Origin: Ceratothoa steindachneri
Lineage: Eukaryota > Arthropoda > Malacostraca > Isopoda > Cymothoidae
Length of the DNA stretch: 64,000 nucleotides
Reading direction: 5' to 3'
NCBI GenBank assembly: GCA_963969495.1
Contig: OZ018325.1
Location: 200,481,946-200,545,945 of the forward strand
Shown here piece after piece: positions 32,814 to 43,879 of the stretch. Numbering within the stretch: the stretch's first letter is position 1; each line of letters begins with the position of its first letter. A program made the translations under genes and the position numbers. The notes beneath the pieces were generated by a model, which saw only the letters and a list, made by a program, of their open reading frames with translations, was not told the origin of the DNA and ran no database searches.

Positions 32814-33595
32814 ATCCTTTAAATTGATTAATCTCTATAGTTCTGATATAATCTTTGTTTTACTTTTGTTGACAGCCAGCCTCCAAATCAGCCGCAATGG
32901 GGCTGAGCAGAGCATTTTTAATTTCTCCTTATTTGCAATTCCATTTGGGTATATTTGTATCTGGCCCCAAAATCTAAAACTACCATGGGGTATTGATAAA
33001 TGAATAAAGCAAAAGCTGAACCCTTACTAATTGTTGGTTAAAAGAAAGGTCCATATAAAAGGGATGATACGATAACTCGATAATTAATAAACCGGTCTCA
33101 CAAAGATGGCCACCTAACTCCTCACCGCTTGGTGGTTTGATCGTTTTGTCGGCCAGTGGTGCCATAGATGAAAATAGAAAAGAATGTTGATATATCGCGA
33201 GAACCATTCCTGAACAGGGAATGGTGTCGAATCTTGATGGGTTTGGGGAGTGATAGATGGGTCTGATCACCCGTCGAATGTGTTTTAAGAGTAGGGTATG
33301 TAATAGACACGCTACTCCCCTGTAAAAGCTTTTCCCTCTCCCTAGGAATTTGGGAGTTGTTTGGGGAAAACATTTTGAAATGCGCCATTTTGGTATCAAT
33401 ATTTAAGGCTAATAGTTTAGTATACATACCCGTCTCCCTCCGGCGCCTGAGCTTGCCTTTTCTGTGGTTTGTTTGGGATTCTTGGTGAGGGTTTTTTTTA
33501 TGCGTATTCAGATAACTGCCTTTCTTTACGCTAAATGAATTTTTCAGCTGCTACCCTTGTTAGCGGTCGCCAGAGGAGACCCATGGATTAAAAAA
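32814..33595. other. Non-coding AT-rich sequence
   Basis: A 139-codon reverse-strand frame (32980-33399) has no recognisable domain. I see no other feature. Confidence 0.4.
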
Positions 33596-33738
33596 GGGGA
33601 TCTTGTAAAGATGAGGCATTCCAAGTTTTTTTTCGACCATAATATAATCTAACCTATTCTAGATAGGTTAGGTTTAGTTAGATTAGGTTATATTTGCGCC
33701 GAAAAACACTAAGGATGCCTCATCTTTACAAGATCCCC
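33596..33738. mobile_element. Foldback MITE, 143 bp
   Basis: The two halves are near-complementary. The arm starts GGGGATCTTGTAAAGATGAG and returns as CTCATCTTTACAAGATCCCC; the inner parts (TAATCTAACCTA and TAGGTTAGGTTTAG) also pair. The whole would fold into one long hairpin. There is no coding content. No target duplication is obvious. Confidence 0.85.
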
Positions 33739-34135
33739 ACATAAGTATACATTGATGCTTTTTTACGACCATAGCTCATTTTTCATCTTGCTCTCTTCCT
33801 TTCACTGGTAATCATCTTTTCTTGTGGCAGCGTCTTTTTTTTAGGAATTTGTTTATCATCACATACATCCGTTTGTGTTGAGTGAAAACTTCCTTCATTC
33901 AGATTCGGTAAACAGTTATGGCAGTCATTTTGTTTTGTCATTATAGACTAGGGCCGTTTCATAACCAACAGCATCACCCTAATGGCCTGACTTATACACT
34001 TCAAACAATTTTATACATTAATTAAATTTACCCCGAAAATAGAAACATCCGGGAAATAGGCTAGATAAATCCATTCTTTAGTTAATAGTTCAGACATAAC
34101 CGTTTTCACCGGATCAACAAATCACAGCTGGGCTG

Positions 34136-34142
<7 letters not shown>

Positions 34143-34174
<32 letters not shown>
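34143..34174. repeat. (CT)n microsatellite
   Basis: A pure CT dinucleotide run of about 32 bp. Confidence 0.95.
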
Positions 34175-34179
<5 letters not shown>

Positions 34180-34439
34180 ATTTTCGCATTGTTTTGCATG
34201 GGGGACAAATTCAAAGCATTTGAAGCGTGGCGTACGAAATTCTAGTTTTATAGTTTCCTGCACAAACACACCCTCTGCAGTCTATTCTGGTTCTGGTGGG
34301 TGTTGCTTATTTGTGGTGTACACTTCATTGTCTCGATGTAGCAATTATTTCTGTTTACTATAATAATTATAGGACCTTTTGAATTTCGTTGTTCATTGCC
34401 ACGCTTTGAGTCTCCACGAAACGGGTCAAATTCAGGTGC

Positions 34440-34611
34440 TTAGTAAAGATAAGCGTTCGAAGCGACCACTATTAAAGATAAGCACTCGCAACGACCTGCA
34501 GTAAAAAGATATAAGCGCTCGCATCATTCACTAGTAAAGATCTCGCAACAGAAACGTCTATTAATAAAGATGAGCGCTCGCATCGACTAGTAGTAAAGAC
34601 AGGTCCTTCGC
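34440..34611. repeat. Degenerate tandem repeat, about 30-36 bp units
   Basis: Five to six units share AGTAAAGATAAGCGCTCGCA, each followed by a variable 10-base spacer ending in GAC. Units differ by several substitutions and small deletions. Confidence 0.75.
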
Positions 34612-35928
34612 TATATAAAAATAGTTTCAGTTCGTTTTGCAAAAACAAACCAGACAAGGGGGAAAAGGAAAATTATTTCTGATAGCCCCTTTTTAATTGC
34701 TCGTCCTTCCGTGCTGTTCACTGACTTCGAATTGGGTTACATATATAGTTTGTGATGGTTCGCTCATTCTCTTATTGAGATTTTGCACCTAAAGTGCTAA
34801 AACATTAAGGTTGGCGTCCTGGTAAATCGTATCTAACTTATCTTTCCATGTGCGTAATTGTAACTAACGTGGTAAATCTGTTTATTATGATCTGCGCCTG
34901 GCTCGGGGAAGCTGAGCGGAAAAATTGACTAGTATTAATCAAAGTAATCCGCTAAGCGATAGAGAAGGGGGCTGATATCTCTCCCTAGGGATTATTACCT
35001 CATCCCTCCCTCGTAAATGTTGGCGAGATGCCCTCATTGGTTTTTGTCTCTTTTTAAGCACCAACTAACCTAGGGGTGGATATTTGCAGGGTTGGAGCAT
35101 TTTTCAACTTGTTTATAATGCGGTTTTCTAACGTCATTTTTTAAGGGTGGTTTTGCCGGGATTCTTAGCAGAGGCGAAAAGTGTTCGGGTGCTGTTGTTT
35201 TGCGTCCCTCTATCCTAATGCTCCAGGTAGTGTCCTCTTGTGCAATTGCCCTATGGAATCAGTTGAGTTTTGGGGACGTTTAAACAATTCTAATTCTATG
35301 GTCCTCAGAATTTTGAGTTGCTTACAAAGTTAGAGGAATGGTTTTAGTTATATGGGTAGGTTCCACACCTTGTATACCTACCTGTAGATGCTTTCCAGTC
35401 ATCAAATATGTATGTCGGGGCCTGTCTGGGCGGATAATTTTCTGAATAATTGGGAAAAGGGGTTTGCAGGCATCTTTTATCGGGATCTTCGTGTAGTGAA
35501 CTTGTCATCAAGACCAAAAAACGATTAGGTTCAGAAGGGCCTCTTCCTGATGGTACTCTATTCAGAAGTATGGTGATATATACGAATCTATATAGCCCCC
35601 TCACACACACCGTTTAATCGGATATACGTTATAATGTCCCTCCCCCGAATTTGATACTTTTTTAATGTACATCCATACTCATCGGAAAAGTGTTGCACAT
35701 CCACCAAATTACTCATGGAGAAATACGAGTTCCATGACTCGAAAATATAACTTGTATCTATCGGTTTACGAGGTTAGGTAAATTAAAAGTTGTAAAGGAT
35801 CTGGGTAGCCGTTCTGAATGAAAAGAAATATTTTTCAAACCTCTTGAAATCGATAATAAAGTGTGAAAGCTGCCGAGCAAACATGAACTGTAATAAGCGG
35901 TTAGAAAATAAAAAAACATGGTCGTTTA
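34612..35928. other. Non-coding AT-rich sequence
   Basis: No gene recognised; small open frames match nothing I know. Confidence 0.45.
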
Positions 35929-36870
35929 AAACGTAAAACTAACGCATCCCCCTCTCCCTCGTAAAAATCAGCAAGAATAGAACGTAAAACTAACAAGAAT
36001 ATAACGTAAAACTAACGAGAATAGAAAGTAAAACTAACAAGAATAGAACGTAAAATTAACAAGAATAGAACGTAAAACTAACGAGAATAGAACGTAAAAC
36101 TAACGAGAATAGAACGTAAAACTAACAAGAATAGAACGTAAAACTAACAAGAATAGAACGTAAAACTAACGAGAATAGAACGTAAAACTAACAAGAGTAG
36201 AACGTAAAACTAACGAGAATAGAACGTAAAACTAACGAGAATAGAACGTAAAACTAACGAGAATAGAACGTAAAACTAACAAGAGTAGAACGTAAAACTA
36301 ACAAGAGTAGAACGTAAAACTAACGAAAATAGAACGTAAAACTAACGAAAATAGAACGTAAAACTAACGAGAATAGAACCAAAAACTAACGAGAATAGTA
36401 CCTAAAACTAACGAGAATAGAACGTCAAACTAAGGAGAATAGAAAGTAAAACTAACAAGAATAGAACGTAAAACTAACAAGAATAGAACGTAAAAATAAC
36501 GAGAATAGAACGTAAAACTAACAAGAATATAACGTAAAACTAACGAGAATAGAACGTAAAAAAAACGAGAATAGAACGTAAAACTAACGAGAATAGAACG
36601 TAAAACTAACAAGAGTAGAACGTAAAACTAACAAGAGTAGAACGTAAAACTAACAAGAGTAGAACCTAAAACTAACGAGAATAGAACGTTATACTAAATT
36701 CTAAAGAGAACAGAACGTCATACTAAATTCTAAAGAGAATAGAATGTCATACTAAATAGAATAGAACGTCATACTAAAGAGAATAGAACGTCATACTAAA
36801 GAGAATAGAACGTCATACTATCGAGAATAACGTAAAACTAACGAGAATAGAACGTAAATTAACCTGGAAA
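35929..36870. repeat. 22-bp minisatellite, about 40 units
   Basis: The unit is built on AGAACGTAAAACTAACRAG plus AAT. Units are highly similar to about 36680, with alternating GAATAG and GAGTAG forms. From 36690 the motif changes to ACGTCATACTAAA. Frames open across the array, such as the one near 36430-36612, are artefacts of the repeat. Confidence 0.95.
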
Positions 36871-37145
36871 AATCTTTAAACTAACGCGAATAAAAAGTAC
36901 AATTAATGCGGGTAAAAACGTAAAGCTAACGCGAAAAAACTTAGACCTAACGCGACAACGTAAACCTAAAGCGACGACGACAAGGTCAACCTAACACGAC
37001 AAGGTAACCCTAACGCGACGACAAGGTCAACCTACGCGACAAGGTAACCCTAACGCGACAAGGTCACCCTAACGCGACGACGATAAGGTCGACCTAACGC
37101 GACAAGGTAACCCTAACGCGACGACGACAAGGTAAACCTAACGCG
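36871..37145. repeat. Drifted tail of the minisatellite
   Basis: Shorter, more GC-rich units of about 16-24 bp, such as CGCGACAAGGTAACCCTAA and GACGACAAGGTCAACC, appear to derive by drift from the 22-bp array, since intermediates (AACGTAAAGCTAACGCG) lie between them at 36890-36960. It ends in GACGACGCCACGG, where copy G begins. Confidence 0.8.
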
Positions 37146-37159
37146 ACGACGCCACGGTT

Positions 37160-37225
37160 TTGGCGACCCGGGTGGATGTCGAGATTATCTTGTGCTGGGT
37201 TCCTGGACATTTGCAGATTGAGGGG
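37160..37225 (+). pseudogene. RNase H fragment 5' of the array, copy G
   Basis: Encodes ATRVDVEIILCWVPGHLQIE, the block before GNERAKESA in copy F (ASRAVVEIIFSWVPRHVGIA). It leads in frame into the repeat array. Confidence 0.85.
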
Positions 37226-38197
37226 AATGAGGGCGCCAAAGACTATGCGAGGAATGAGGGCGCCAAAGACTACGCGGAGAATGAGGGCGCCAAGGACTAT
37301 GCGGGGAATGAGGGCGCCAAAGACTACGCAAGGAATAAGGGCGCCAAAGACTACGCGAGGAATGAGGGTTCCAAAGACTACGCGAGGAGTGAGGGTTCCA
37401 AAGACTACGCGAGGAGTGAGGGCGCCAAAGACTACGCGAGGAATGAGGGTTCCAAAGACTACGCGAGGAGTGAGGGCGCCAAAGACTACGCGAGGAATGA
37501 GGGTTCCAAAGACTACGCGAGGAATGAGGATTCCAAAGGCTACGCGAGGAGTGAGGGCGCCAAAGACTACGCGGGGAATGAGGGCGCCAAAGACTACGCG
37601 GGGAATGAGGGTTCCAAAGACTACGCGAGGAATGAGGGCGCCAAGGACTACGCGGGGAATGAGGGTTCCAAAGACTACGCGAGGAATGAGGGCGCCAAGG
37701 ACTACGCGGGGAATGAGGGCGCCAAAGACTACGCGGGGAATGAGGGTGCCAAAGACTACGCGAGGAATGAGAGCGCCAAAGACTACGCGGGGAATGAGGG
37801 CGCCAAAGACTACGCGGGGAATGAGGGCGCCAAAGACTACGCGGGGAATGAGGGTGCCAAAGACTACGCGGGGAATGAGGGCGCCAAGGACTACGCGGGG
37901 AATGAGGGCGCCAAAGACTACGAGGAGATTGAGGGCGCCAAAGACTACGCGAGGAATGAGGGCGCCAAAGACTACGCGGGGAATGAGGGCGCCAAAGACT
38001 ACGCGGGGAATGAGGGTGCCAAAGACTACGCGGGGAATGAGGGTGCCAAAGACTACGCGAGGAATTAGGGCGCCAAGGACTACGCGGGGAATGAGGGCGC
38101 CAAAAACTACGCGGGGAATGAGGGCGCCAAAGACTACGCGGGGAATGAGGGTGCCAAAGACTACGTGAGGAATGAGGGCGCCAAAGACTACGTGAGG
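37226..38197. repeat. 27-bp minisatellite, 36 units, born in RNase H coding sequence
   Basis: The distance between the first unit start (37226) and the final partial unit (38198) is 972 bases, exactly 36 x 27. The unit translates to NEGAKDYAR or close variants (NEGSKDYAR, SEGAKDYAG). It equals the RNase H block NERAKESAR of copies E and F at the same position. The final partial unit runs straight into the next element sequence (GACCAAACCAACGTTTCGC against GACCAGCGTTTCGC in copy F). Because the unit has no stop in four frames, it creates long spurious open frames of about 300-370 codons on both strands. One unit has a TAG (38066-38068) in the element's frame. Confidence 0.95.
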
Positions 38198-38784
38198 AAT
38201 GAGGGCGACCAAACCAACGTTTCGCTCTTCCTCGCACCGACTACGGTGTAGGTATCAAGGCGGCAAAGGAGATGGGAGATCGCCGAGGGGAGCCCAAAGG
38301 TCCTCGCCATTGCGCCGCGGCTGTTCCCATGGACCTGCCGCAGGTTTCCGTCGTCCTTGAATTGGGCAGTCTCGGGACGACCGCCATTTGATGGTGCGCT
38401 CCCCGGTTCCTTATTGCGAGGACTGCGTTGTTCCCCGGACTGTTTGGAGAATCCTTGTTGAATGTCCCTGTCTGGGTCATCTTCGCGCACGTTACCTGTC
38501 CTTGTGCCGGGATGAGCGGGGGGCGAGTTCGTGGACTATCTGACTTTTTGGAGGAGCCTGGCCTCCCCGATTTTATTTGACTCCCTCTGGTCTCGGTGGC
38601 CTGCTCTTGCGTCGGGGAAAGGCGAGCCTGCGCCCGCTGCCGGAGCGTGCTTCCATCTTGTTTGTTTTTAATATTTTATTTTTGGTCTTTTGCACCTTTT
38701 TTTATTCTAGCTTAGCATTAGTCTATGGTTGATTGCTGAGACTTAAGAGCCAGTCCCCAGATTAGCTACCCCTAAAAAAAAAAA
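38198..38784 (+). other. ORF2 C-terminus and 3' UTR, copy G
   Basis: Frame-shifted C-terminal coding sequence (TVWRILVECPCLGHLRARYL-like at 38435-38500) and a T-rich 3' UTR. It ends CTTAGCATTAGTCTATGG and then GAGCCAGTCCCCAGATTAG, a variant of the AGGCAGTC.CCAGATG end of copy E, plus a poly(A) tail. Confidence 0.75.
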
Positions 38785-41737
38785 CGATTACGTTCCCTCC
38801 CGGCCCCCATGTCATTAAGAGGATCTGCGGCTATCTATCTTCCACGCATTTTCACTTCCTTAACACACCTCTCCTTACAAACCTTTCACGCTGTTTAAAT
38901 TTAGTCGGGTGTAAGCCTACCGCCAGAGAATACGCCCCAAGTAGTCTCTCATTTTGGTTTCTCGACCAATATACATTCCACGTTTTTAAACTCCTGTCAC
39001 CTTCACTATTTGCTTTAAAAAAATGTCCGAAATTCCTCGGTTGGTTTTCACCTATTAAAAAAATATAGTAATAATACTCCAGGTATCACCGGGTACTTAT
39101 ATGCATGCAACTTTATTGAGGTGGTTGAATTACGCCCTCAGTAGAGCAGAACCTGTCAGGAACGCGACACCCAGACCCAAACCTTATGAAACCTAACCTT
39201 GCGTTCCATTTTACACCCTTGAAATATTAGACAGCAAAGCTCTGATTAAATCCGCTCTAAATCTTTTATAACGTCATCCTCTTTTAAATTCAATCATACT
39301 TATTTTATTTATATCCGCTCGGTGCGGTTTTAAAGTCCTACAACTGCTTGCGATCGTCTTTCTGCGTCGGCATGTGTTGATTCTTTCTGGGCTTCCTCCT
39401 TTTACATTTCGAATTGTCATCTTAAGGGAAATTTATGAAGAGCAGCATTCCAACTCGGATTTTCCCTCACCTCCGAGGATGCTATTGCCGTGGTCAATAA
39501 ATCTATGCTATGTTGAGGCGATTTGCCGCAGTTGTGATTCAAGCAGAAATATTCGCATCTGGGATAGATTGTGTGTGTGTGTGTGTAGGGGGTGGTAGGA
39601 TCAGGGGGTTTCCCATTTGAGGGTGAAGGATAACATTTTCAGGGTAATATCATTTATTTGGCTTTTGGCGACGGGGGGTACTGTAATTCATGGGCCTCTT
39701 TTCTGGAGATAGCGAAATTGCTGTGAATTGGTGTCTTTGGGCTTTTGCTAAGTCCAATTGTAGTAGTATTGGTAAGGGAGTAGACAGTTGAAAGAGGAGG
39801 TGGAATTATAGAAGCTCCAAGTCCCCCTCCCCCGGTATGAGCATCCCGGAAGAGCCTCCTAGACGTACCCCAGGCCAACCCCATTTCGTCATTGGCAGTC
39901 ACGAACGAAAGTCGCGCGAGGAAGTTTGTATGCCCCCTCCCCTCAGTTATAAGAGTTGGGGACCCCTGGGTAAGGGAAGGAAGGAACAAGCGAAGAGGAG
40001 TATTAATGGTGGGGTGGTAAGGTAACCCTTAGTTGAAGGGAATGAGTTGCCGGGAGAAGTGGCTAATCTTTTTCAATAGTAAAAAAAAAGCGATGGTATT
40101 GTTATAAGTAATTAAATTGTCTCGAGATTCGGCGAGACTTCCTGTAGTTTTGAACGCTTTCTTGATCCACTTATGAACGACCTACGAATCTCTCAAATTC
40201 ATATGAAGCATCTTTCCTTTGTTCGAATGAAATAAAGTCCACGTTCACTGATTTGAGGGTTGGGTTGGGGGAGCTTTATACATCTATTAGCAATCAATCA
40301 AACTGCATCTCTGACAATACTTCTACCTCCTGGGTAATTCATTTTCGCTCCCTAACTTGACATGCCTAGTTGTTTTTCGCCTTTTCATTAATAAATGTAG
40401 AAGAAAAACTTAATGAATACATTCGGGATCATATTATACCCTCGTCTCAACTCCCCCCCCTAAAAACTTTTTGTTTCCATTAGTCTCTAAACAAAGGCTG
40501 AGAGAATTAAAGGCGTCGTTTTAGCTCCGGTCCTTAATTTAGCGCAGCTGATGGTAGGCCCGAGAGACAGACAGACAGATGGCAGCTGCCATCGCAAGCG
40601 GCTATGGTGGTCAGACTTGCGTCAGACAATTTCGGGGAGTGTTTTGTGGCATGTTTTATTTTTTACGGAGGTCGATTAATGAGGTTTTAGAACGATTTCA
40701 TGATGTGTCTATCTAACGACTTTTACGCTGGTGGAACTGAGGAATGGGTCTTTGATGTCATCCTATGATTATAAGAATCTCATCGAGTTCTAATCTGATT
40801 AGGTTAAAATTTCACTCTCTGAATATTGGCATGATTTATTTTTAAAGTGAAAATTTGCTCTAAATCATGACTGTCATTTGTAAAGTAAATCTTTTCTGTA
40901 AGTTATGCTCTCAAAGAGGGTTTAACATAATTTTGAACTTAATGATAGTGGACGCTAATATTTCTATGTTACATCGATATGCCAGTTGATAAATAAGATC
41001 GCGTAACGCCAATATCTTTAGTAAATTCCTCCCCCACTCGCTATCTAAATCTCATACCCCGTTACACTGTTCGGTGCTAAACACTCCGAGATCTTTGAGT
41101 GCAGAGGCAGAGTGCAATTTACCTCTTTACATATATATGCCCATTCCGACCTTGCTGGCCCTTAGATTTGCATCGTCCGCTGAAAGTCGCTCAGTCCCAA
41201 TTCGAGGGTGACCTTGAAACCAATTTGGTAATAAGGAAATAACCCCTCAAAATACAAATGTAATTGCATGTAAGTGCTATTTTATTCCAATAGAAAAGAC
41301 TGAATAACTTGCTGACTTTTATTGAGCAAATATAAAATGCTCTAATTTTAAAGATGGCTCGTTCATCATTTTGCCGCCCCTCTTCTCTTTCGTGTTGAAT
41401 TGGGATTGGGATTTCAAAAGTGGTGGATATGTGGGAGAATAAGATAGGATAGATAGAAATAATAGTGCAAAAGGAGAGATGGATTGATGGGGTGATAATG
41501 TCAGTGATGTGTATGATGATGAGTGTGTGTGTGTACCAGGTTGCCTGGCAATCGCTTTATGTTGCGTTATTTTACTTTTATTTATCTCTTATCAGCAACG
41601 GAGCCTTTGTTTTCTTTTTTCTCGTTAAAGTTTTCTTATTTTCCTTAGTTTATGTTGATTTTTGGTGCACTCTCCTGTGCCGTTTGCTTATTTATTACAT
41701 TTATATGAATTTTATTTGCCTCCTTAGCATATCCATA

Positions 41738-41740
<3 letters not shown>
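38785..41740. other. Non-coding AT-rich sequence
   Basis: Nothing recognisable. A short (GT)n run lies at 39570-39586. A 118-codon frame at 41465-41821 is mostly hydrophobic and runs into the TA tract; I do not regard it as a gene. Confidence 0.45.

Positions 41741-41778
<38 letters not shown>
41741..41778. repeat. (TA)n microsatellite, 38 bp
   Basis: Pure TA tract 31 bp to the left of the Penelope-like fragment's inverted repeat. Confidence 0.97.
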
Positions 41779-41782
<4 letters not shown>

Positions 41783-41809
41783 AAAATTAATGCAATATCG
41801 CAAGAAAAG

Positions 41810-42701
41810 ATGAGGAATTAAACCACATTCTCCGAAGACAATTTCTAACCTTTTCCTTAGAGCATACAAAATATGTCATCCTCCCTATTTAGATGAAGAA
41901 ATTGTCATTATCAGGACCATTTTTCCTAATTTCTATTACCCCGATTGGTTCATATCGTCTGCCCATTTTGCAGCTAGGAAAACATTCTATGGTAATAAGC
42001 TTTCCCGCACTAATGACTTCAACAAATGTATAACATTGCCATTTAATAATAAATTAAATAGTTTAAAGGACATATTTGGAAAAGCGGGTATTAATCTAGC
42101 CTTTAAATATAATAATTCCTTAAACCAATTGATGATTGCCAGGAAACCCAAAGAACATCATAACATAGGAGTATATGCAATACCATGCAACGATTGCCAT
42201 AAAGTTTATATAGGGGAAACGGGGAGAAATCTAGACAAGAGATTGTATGAGCACAAAAGAGATATTAGAGTGGGCAGCGAAAGCAGTGGAATATTTTGCC
42301 ATGTTAGAGACTTGAATCATTCGATCGATTTCAATGGAAGTAAAATGGTATTTAAATCGGCTAACTATGTTAAGAGAAGAATCGTAGAATCGAGCTTGAT
42401 ATCGTCAGTTCCTAATTTAAATCTATCTGAGGGTCAATTTTTTTTAATCCTGTAATACGAAAGCAAATAAACAAAATAGTAAAATGTCAGCCCTTCAATA
42501 TGTTTAGGCCTAACCCCCCCCCTTCTGATTAGTCACAAGTAGGGGATTGGGGGGAGAAGAGGGGATCTTTCACTACCTGACCCTGTGTTATGTTTGTAAG
42601 CACTTTTCTTATATTTTCTATCCAGTGTCAGTTGAAAAAGGGTGTGAGATACACCGAAACTGATCTGAATTAAATTGTCTTCGGAGAATGTGGTTTAATT
42701 C

Positions 42702-42706
<5 letters not shown>
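41810..42706 (+). mobile_element. Penelope-like element, 3' fragment bounded by inverted repeats
   Basis: A perfect 35-bp inverted repeat encloses the fragment: 41810-41844 and 42672-42706, with core ACCACATTCTCCGAAGACAA. Between them lies the C-terminal part of a Penelope-like polyprotein with its GIY-YIG endonuclease. The right repeat runs directly into a (TA)n tract. Terminal copies in inverted orientation at a truncated 5' end are known for Penelope-like elements, so this looks like one rather than a chance repeat. The RT palm and fingers are absent. Confidence 0.85.
41814..42455 (+). CDS. Penelope-like ORF, RT C-terminus plus GIY-YIG endonuclease (213 aa, 5' truncated)
   Basis: The frame is open from just after a TGA at 41811-41813 to a TAA at 42453-42455, so its first 10 codons lie inside the inverted repeat. 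FLRAYKICHPPYLDEEI and the following FPNFYYPDWFI block are typical of the region after the RT in these elements. GVYAIPCNDCHKVYIGETGR gives the GIY (GVY) and YIG motifs with a CxxC between them. KRLYEHKRD follows, with the conserved Arg in GRNLDKR. The late Glu is probably in RRIVESSL. The endonuclease would nick target DNA for insertion. No lesion is visible, but the RT core and any proper start are missing. Confidence 0.85.
   Translation, partial: GIKPHSPKTISNLFLRAYKICHPPYLDEEIVIIRTIFPNFYYPDWFISSAHFAARKTFYGNKLSRTNDFNKCITLPFNNKLNSLKDIFGKAGINLAFKYNNSLNQLMIARKPKEHHNIGVYAIPCNDCHKVYIGETGRNLDKRLYEHKRDIRVGSESSGIFCHVRDLNHSIDFNGSKMVFKSANYVKRRIVESSLISSVPNLNLSEGQFFLIL

Positions 42707-42778
<72 letters not shown>
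42707..42778. repeat. (TA)n microsatellite, about 72 bp
   Basis: Sits between the right inverted repeat of the Penelope-like fragment and the 3' tail of the reverse-strand non-LTR element. Confidence 0.97.
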
Positions 42779-42782
<4 letters not shown>

Positions 42783-42839
42783 TTTATTATTATTAAGTTA
42801 CTAAGTTATTTTCTTAAAAGCTAGTTATTCATTTAGGAT

Positions 42840-43770
42840 CATTCCTAGGTAGTCTAGCTATATAGTGGTTCGATCTCATCCTGTATATTTCTTCGACTAC
42901 TTTTAAACCTTTGCTTAAAGTGTTGTCTCCTGTATTCTCTTTCGATGCGTATAACTTTATTTATTGTTTCATTTGGAAGTTCCTCCTCTAATTGGTGCCA
43001 TATTTTCTTGGCACGCTCGTGTAGGAATTGATTAATTGGTTTTAAGTTCTTCGATGTAGTTCTATTGATTGTATTCCTTCCAGTCTTGGGGTGTTAGTTA
43101 TAAATCTGGTCGCGGAATTTTGGACTACTTGTAATTTTAACATTCGCATTTTACACAAAATGTTAATCGGGATGACGGGGTACGTTAAAATGGGACGAAC
43201 TAGGGCTAGGTATAGTTTTTTTTATTATTATCTTCAGAGAAGTTTTTGATGTTGTTGGGGGTGACTCGGTACGTCTTCTTTTCGTTCATTTGTATGATTT
43301 GAAAATTTTTATCGTTTGTTTTTATTTTATGTGTCGTCGAATTCATTTATATTTATGATCTCTCTGGCAGTGCACTGTGCGATATCCCTTGGGTTTTGTC
43401 TTTCACTGGCGATGATCTGCGTGACTACGTCGGCCAGTTGTATATACATCGTGCTTTCCTCCAAGGGTTGAGGAAGGTCTCTGGTGTACACTGTGTACAG
43501 CGTAGGGCTCAGGCACCCACCTTGCGGGACCCATGCTTTTAGAGCGAAAGCACTGCCAGTGTAGTTGTTGATTGTGATTTTCGCCTTCCTGTCTTCCAGA
43601 TAACTACACAAGATTCTGCTTAGTTGTGGTTCTCCTCTGGGGTAATAGAGAAGATCCTAGACCAATGCCTCATCTCTCTTCTATTTTCCTGTTTTCATAC
43701 ATTGTGATTGCGCCTTCTTTCAGTTACATTTTGTCTTTAGGTATGGAACCTTTAAGTTTTTTGTACTAGT
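42840..43770 (-). pseudogene. RT remnant and C-terminus, family 2 reverse copy
   Basis: SYLEDRKAKITINNYTGSAF is followed by VPQGGCLSPTLYTVY and QLADVVTQII, where the catalytic LADD of the forward copy has become LADV. Downstream, LYLALVRPILTYPV and QNSATRFITNTPRLEGIQSI are the usual post-RT blocks. The RT fingers and the first half of the palm are deleted. Confidence 0.8.
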
Positions 43771-43879
43771 TCCAGAACCTTCTTGGATCTCTTTCAATAT
43801 CCATGTTTCTAATGATATTGTCCCATGCTATGTTAATATTTCTTCTGGTTAGATCATTCACTTGATTTTTGAGGTCTTT

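Larger units (their letters stand above)
37146..38784 (+). mobile_element. I-like non-LTR retrotransposon, copy G with internal minisatellite
   Basis: Starts inside RNase H (GCCACGGTTTTGGCGACCCG, as GCCACAGTTTTGGCAAGCCG in copy F) and runs to a 3' UTR with an A11 tail at 38774-38784. The coding part after the array matches copy F (CGTTTCGCTCTTCCTC; CCATTTGATGG.GCGCT; GAATGTCCCTGTCTGGG). The 5' break coincides with the end of the drifted satellite. Confidence 0.85.

Noticed and set aside
36430..36612. Repetitive reverse-strand frame in the 22-bp array
   Set aside because: Translation of a minisatellite unit; no start context or homology.
36990..37110. Telomere-like TAACCC motifs
   Set aside because: They occur inside longer GC-rich satellite units at irregular spacing, not as contiguous telomeric repeats.
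37094..38237. Four long open frames (about 300-370 codons) on both strands
   Set aside because: They are by-products of the 27-bp repeat, which has no stop in these frames; only the element's own frame has coding ancestry, and it has a TAG.
41465..41821. 118-codon hydrophobic frame as membrane protein gene
   Set aside because: Composition follows the T-rich DNA, it runs into the TA tract, and nothing resembles a known family.
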